Positions 22,601-23,844 of a stretch of 23,844 bases of DNA are shown here, piece after piece. The DNA is taken from positions 1-23,844 of the forward strand of contig VSNT01000059.1 of the NCBI GenBank assembly GCA_009774465.1, given 5' to 3'. Both the position numbers and the translations under genes were made by a program. The stretch's first letter is position 1. Each line of letters begins with the position of its first letter. The notes below the pieces were generated by a model. The model made no database searches and was not told where the DNA came from. It was given only the letters and a program-made list of their open reading frames with translations. The DNA is from Lachnospiraceae bacterium (GTDB lineage: Bacteria; Bacillota_A; Clostridia; Lachnospirales; Lachnospiraceae).

Positions 22601-23382
22601 TTTGTTATTTTAGAAGAAATATGCAGCCTGGAATAAATGTCGGCGTAGGCAGAAGGAGAAAGATTTTCCAGATAATTTACGGAAAAATTCTTGTTTACGC
22701 CGGCTTTTTTTAACAGATCAATGGCTTTATTGTATGCAATTGCGGCTTCTATATCACTTTCATAGGTGCCGATGGTGTAATTGCCTCTGATGTGTATTTT
22801 GGCAACATACCGGATGCCTTTTTTGGTGTTCTTACGGGTGACGCCATGATAAACATTAAAAATTTCTATGTTATTATACCGAAAATCCAGATCATCCCCG
22901 TTTACAAATCGATAATCTCTGTCTGTTACAGCGTAATTTTTTATTCCGTATCTGTTTAAAATATTGACCTGCATACCATAGTCGGAGACAAAAAAATGAC
23001 GTCCACGCACCATGATTTTGTGTGAGGAATAATAAAAAAGATCATCAATATCAAATTTTAATATCAAATCTTCAGAAAGGTAATATTCAAAATAATTTTT
23101 ACGAATATAAATCGGATTGGCAAAGTAAATCCGGTTGTCTCTAAAGTTGATCAGGCAGATCCATTTGGCAAATGGAAGAACCCGGTGGCATGAATAATCT
23201 TCAATGGTAAGACTTCCCTCATTAAGAATAGAGGTTCCCTCAAGATAAGCACCATAAGCAAGAAGCTTAGTAGGATAGCTTCCCAGGCTGATGTGCTTTT
23301 TTTTGTGTGTTATGGAGGCACGATAGTAAATCGTGCCATCTTTTTTTGAGGCTGTGAATACGCCGGGCGGGTTATGTTCCAT
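22585..23382 (-). CDS. double AP2-domain protein with degenerate HNH-like centre
   Basis: 265 residues on the minus strand. The C-terminal domain (about 180-240) reads as AP2: GVTRKNTKKGIRYVAKIHI, then YTIGTYESDIEAAIAYNKAI and a conserved Asn-rich end. Residues 7-55 are a second, weaker copy (GVFTASKKDGTIYYRASI, then HISLGSYPTKLLAYGAYL). Between them, about 124-176, FVSDYGMQVN, DYRFVNGDDLDFRYNNIEIF matches the 'NGd.lDnR..Nl' core of AP2-HNH homing endonucleases, but the catalytic His before 'NG' is replaced (YRFVNG). This suggests a DNA-binding protein derived from a homing endonuclease. GAGGAAG lies about 6 bases before the start. Target and role are unknown. The gene stands alone. Confidence 0.7.
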   Translation of the reverse strand: MEHNPPGVFTASKKDGTIYYRASITHKKKHISLGSYPTKLLAYGAYLEGTSILNEGSLTIEDYSCHRVLPFAKWICLINFRDNRIYFANPIYIRKNYFEYYLSEDLILKFDIDDLFYYSSHKIMVRGRHFFVSDYGMQVNILNRYGIKNYAVTDRDYRFVNGDDLDFRYNNIEIFNVYHGVTRKNTKKGIRYVAKIHIRGNYTIGTYESDIEAAIAYNKAIDLLKKAGVNKNFSVNYLENLSPSAYADIYSRLHISSKITNYLRV

Positions 23383-23488
23383 ACAGACTTCCTCAAACTT
23401 GTTTACAGGTTTATTTTTTAATTATTTTAACATAAAAAGATACAATTTTGAAATAAATTACCCATAATTGTAATTTTTAGAAATATTT

Positions 23489-23517
23489 TTGGCAGTAACT
23501 GTATAAAATATTATAGA
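23489..23517 (+). promoter_or_regulatory. candidate promoter of the last gene
   Basis: TTGGCA at 23489-23494 (5 of 6) and TATAGA at 23512-23517 (4 of 6) with a 17-base spacer. Predicted start near 23524, giving a leader of about 60 bases to ATG 23587. Confidence 0.45.
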
Positions 23518-23586
23518 AATACTGCAAACAGATAATGATTGTTCCGGACAAGGATGGATCAGGAAGAAGAAAGGAAGCGTATAAAA

Positions 23587-23844
23587 ATGTATAAAAGATT
23601 TATATTGCAGTTGTTTTTATGCAATATGCTGCTGATGACAGGATGGTTTTGCGTAAAGGGAGCACAGATGAACAGACTGGCATCAACTCCTGCATTTAAG
23701 ATCAAGTTAACAGAAAATTATTCGGAGCCTGAAATGGACATGTTTTTTGGCGTGCCCAAAAGGGCGGCTTCCGGACAGAGAGTAGTGGATTATGTGGTTT
23801 TGGAAAAGGAGTACAAGTATAACTTGTCCGAAGCAGACTATGAA
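23587..23844 (+). CDS. start of a secreted protein, possibly a cell-wall hydrolase (3' end outside window)
   Basis: 86 residues are visible and the frame runs open to the right edge. AAGGAAG (23571-23577) lies 9 bases before ATG 23587. The first 27 residues form a signal-type sequence: MYKRF, then a hydrophobic LQLFLCNMLLMTGWFCVKGA. The rest has no catalytic motif yet. The last part, VVDYVVLEKEYKYNLSEADYE, resembles the lead-in to the 'L.RIVEAEA' start of SleB-type cell-wall hydrolases in Lachnospiraceae. That is an inference from memory of the family; the diagnostic region is outside the window. It has its own candidate promoter. Confidence 0.6.
   Translation, partial: MYKRFILQLFLCNMLLMTGWFCVKGAQMNRLASTPAFKIKLTENYSEPEMDMFFGVPKRAASGQRVVDYVVLEKEYKYNLSEADYE

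Noticed and set aside
23455..23476. AAATTAC / GTAATTT inverted repeat in the gap before the last gene
   Set aside because: Only 7 bp in a very AT-rich stretch, expected by chance; it is upstream of the candidate -35 and has no further support.
1..23844. Mobile elements, attachment sites, tRNA or rRNA genes, replication origin
   Set aside because: No transposase, integrase, terminal inverted repeats, tRNA-like folds or DnaA-box clusters were recognised by eye on either strand.

Overview
The window looks like a chromosomal piece of a low-GC, anaerobic Firmicute of the Lachnospiraceae (Clostridia) type. The evidence is AT-rich DNA with strong AGGAGG ribosome binding sites, a complete six-gene Rnf complex, the cmk-ispH-rpsA block, and a coiled-coil protein with the C-terminal signature of a family I associate with Lachnospiraceae. 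I see no rRNA, tRNA, CRISPR array, transposase or phage gene.

Layout. (1) About 1-2532 is the tail of a surface-polysaccharide cluster: a truncated GT2 glycosyltransferase, a second GT2 and a GT4, all very AT-rich. (2) 2533-3460 holds a promoter, a structured leader and a coiled-coil gene built from tandem repeats, closed by a hairpin that overlaps the ribosome binding site of the next gene. (3) 3467-6422 carries envelope genes: an O-antigen-polymerase/ligase-like membrane protein, a secreted SH3b protein with a C-terminal anchor, and a membrane-anchored Amidase_2 peptidoglycan amidase. (4) 6443-9316 has a TetR regulator behind a near-consensus promoter and palindromic operator, an RpiR/SIS regulator, and an HI0933/BaiN-type flavoprotein translationally coupled to it. 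(5) 9383-12922 is the housekeeping run cmk-ispH-rpsA (four S1 domains) followed by an orphan cheR. (6) 12958-14064 on the minus strand is a YprB-type RNase H-fold exonuclease. (7) 14213-20368 is rnfCDGEAB plus an aldo/keto reductase with two 4Fe-4S motifs. It faces apbE, the flavin transferase expected to flavinylate RnfG and RnfD. (8) 21393-23844 has a GH25-like surface protein lacking one catalytic acid, a minus-strand AP2/degenerate-HNH protein, and the start of a secreted protein cut by the window edge.

How the genes work together. The best supported system is Rnf: ferredoxin:NAD+ oxidoreductase coupled to ion pumping, its covalent-FMN maturase, and a candidate ferredoxin-linked reductase at one locus. 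The most unusual items are: a double AP2 protein whose middle looks like a dead HNH homing endonuclease; the repeat-built coiled-coil gene with mutually exclusive hairpins in its leader; a cysteine-rich acidic tail on RnfE; and the GH25 homologue without its DxE aspartate. All functions come from reading motifs in the sequence; no database search was run.
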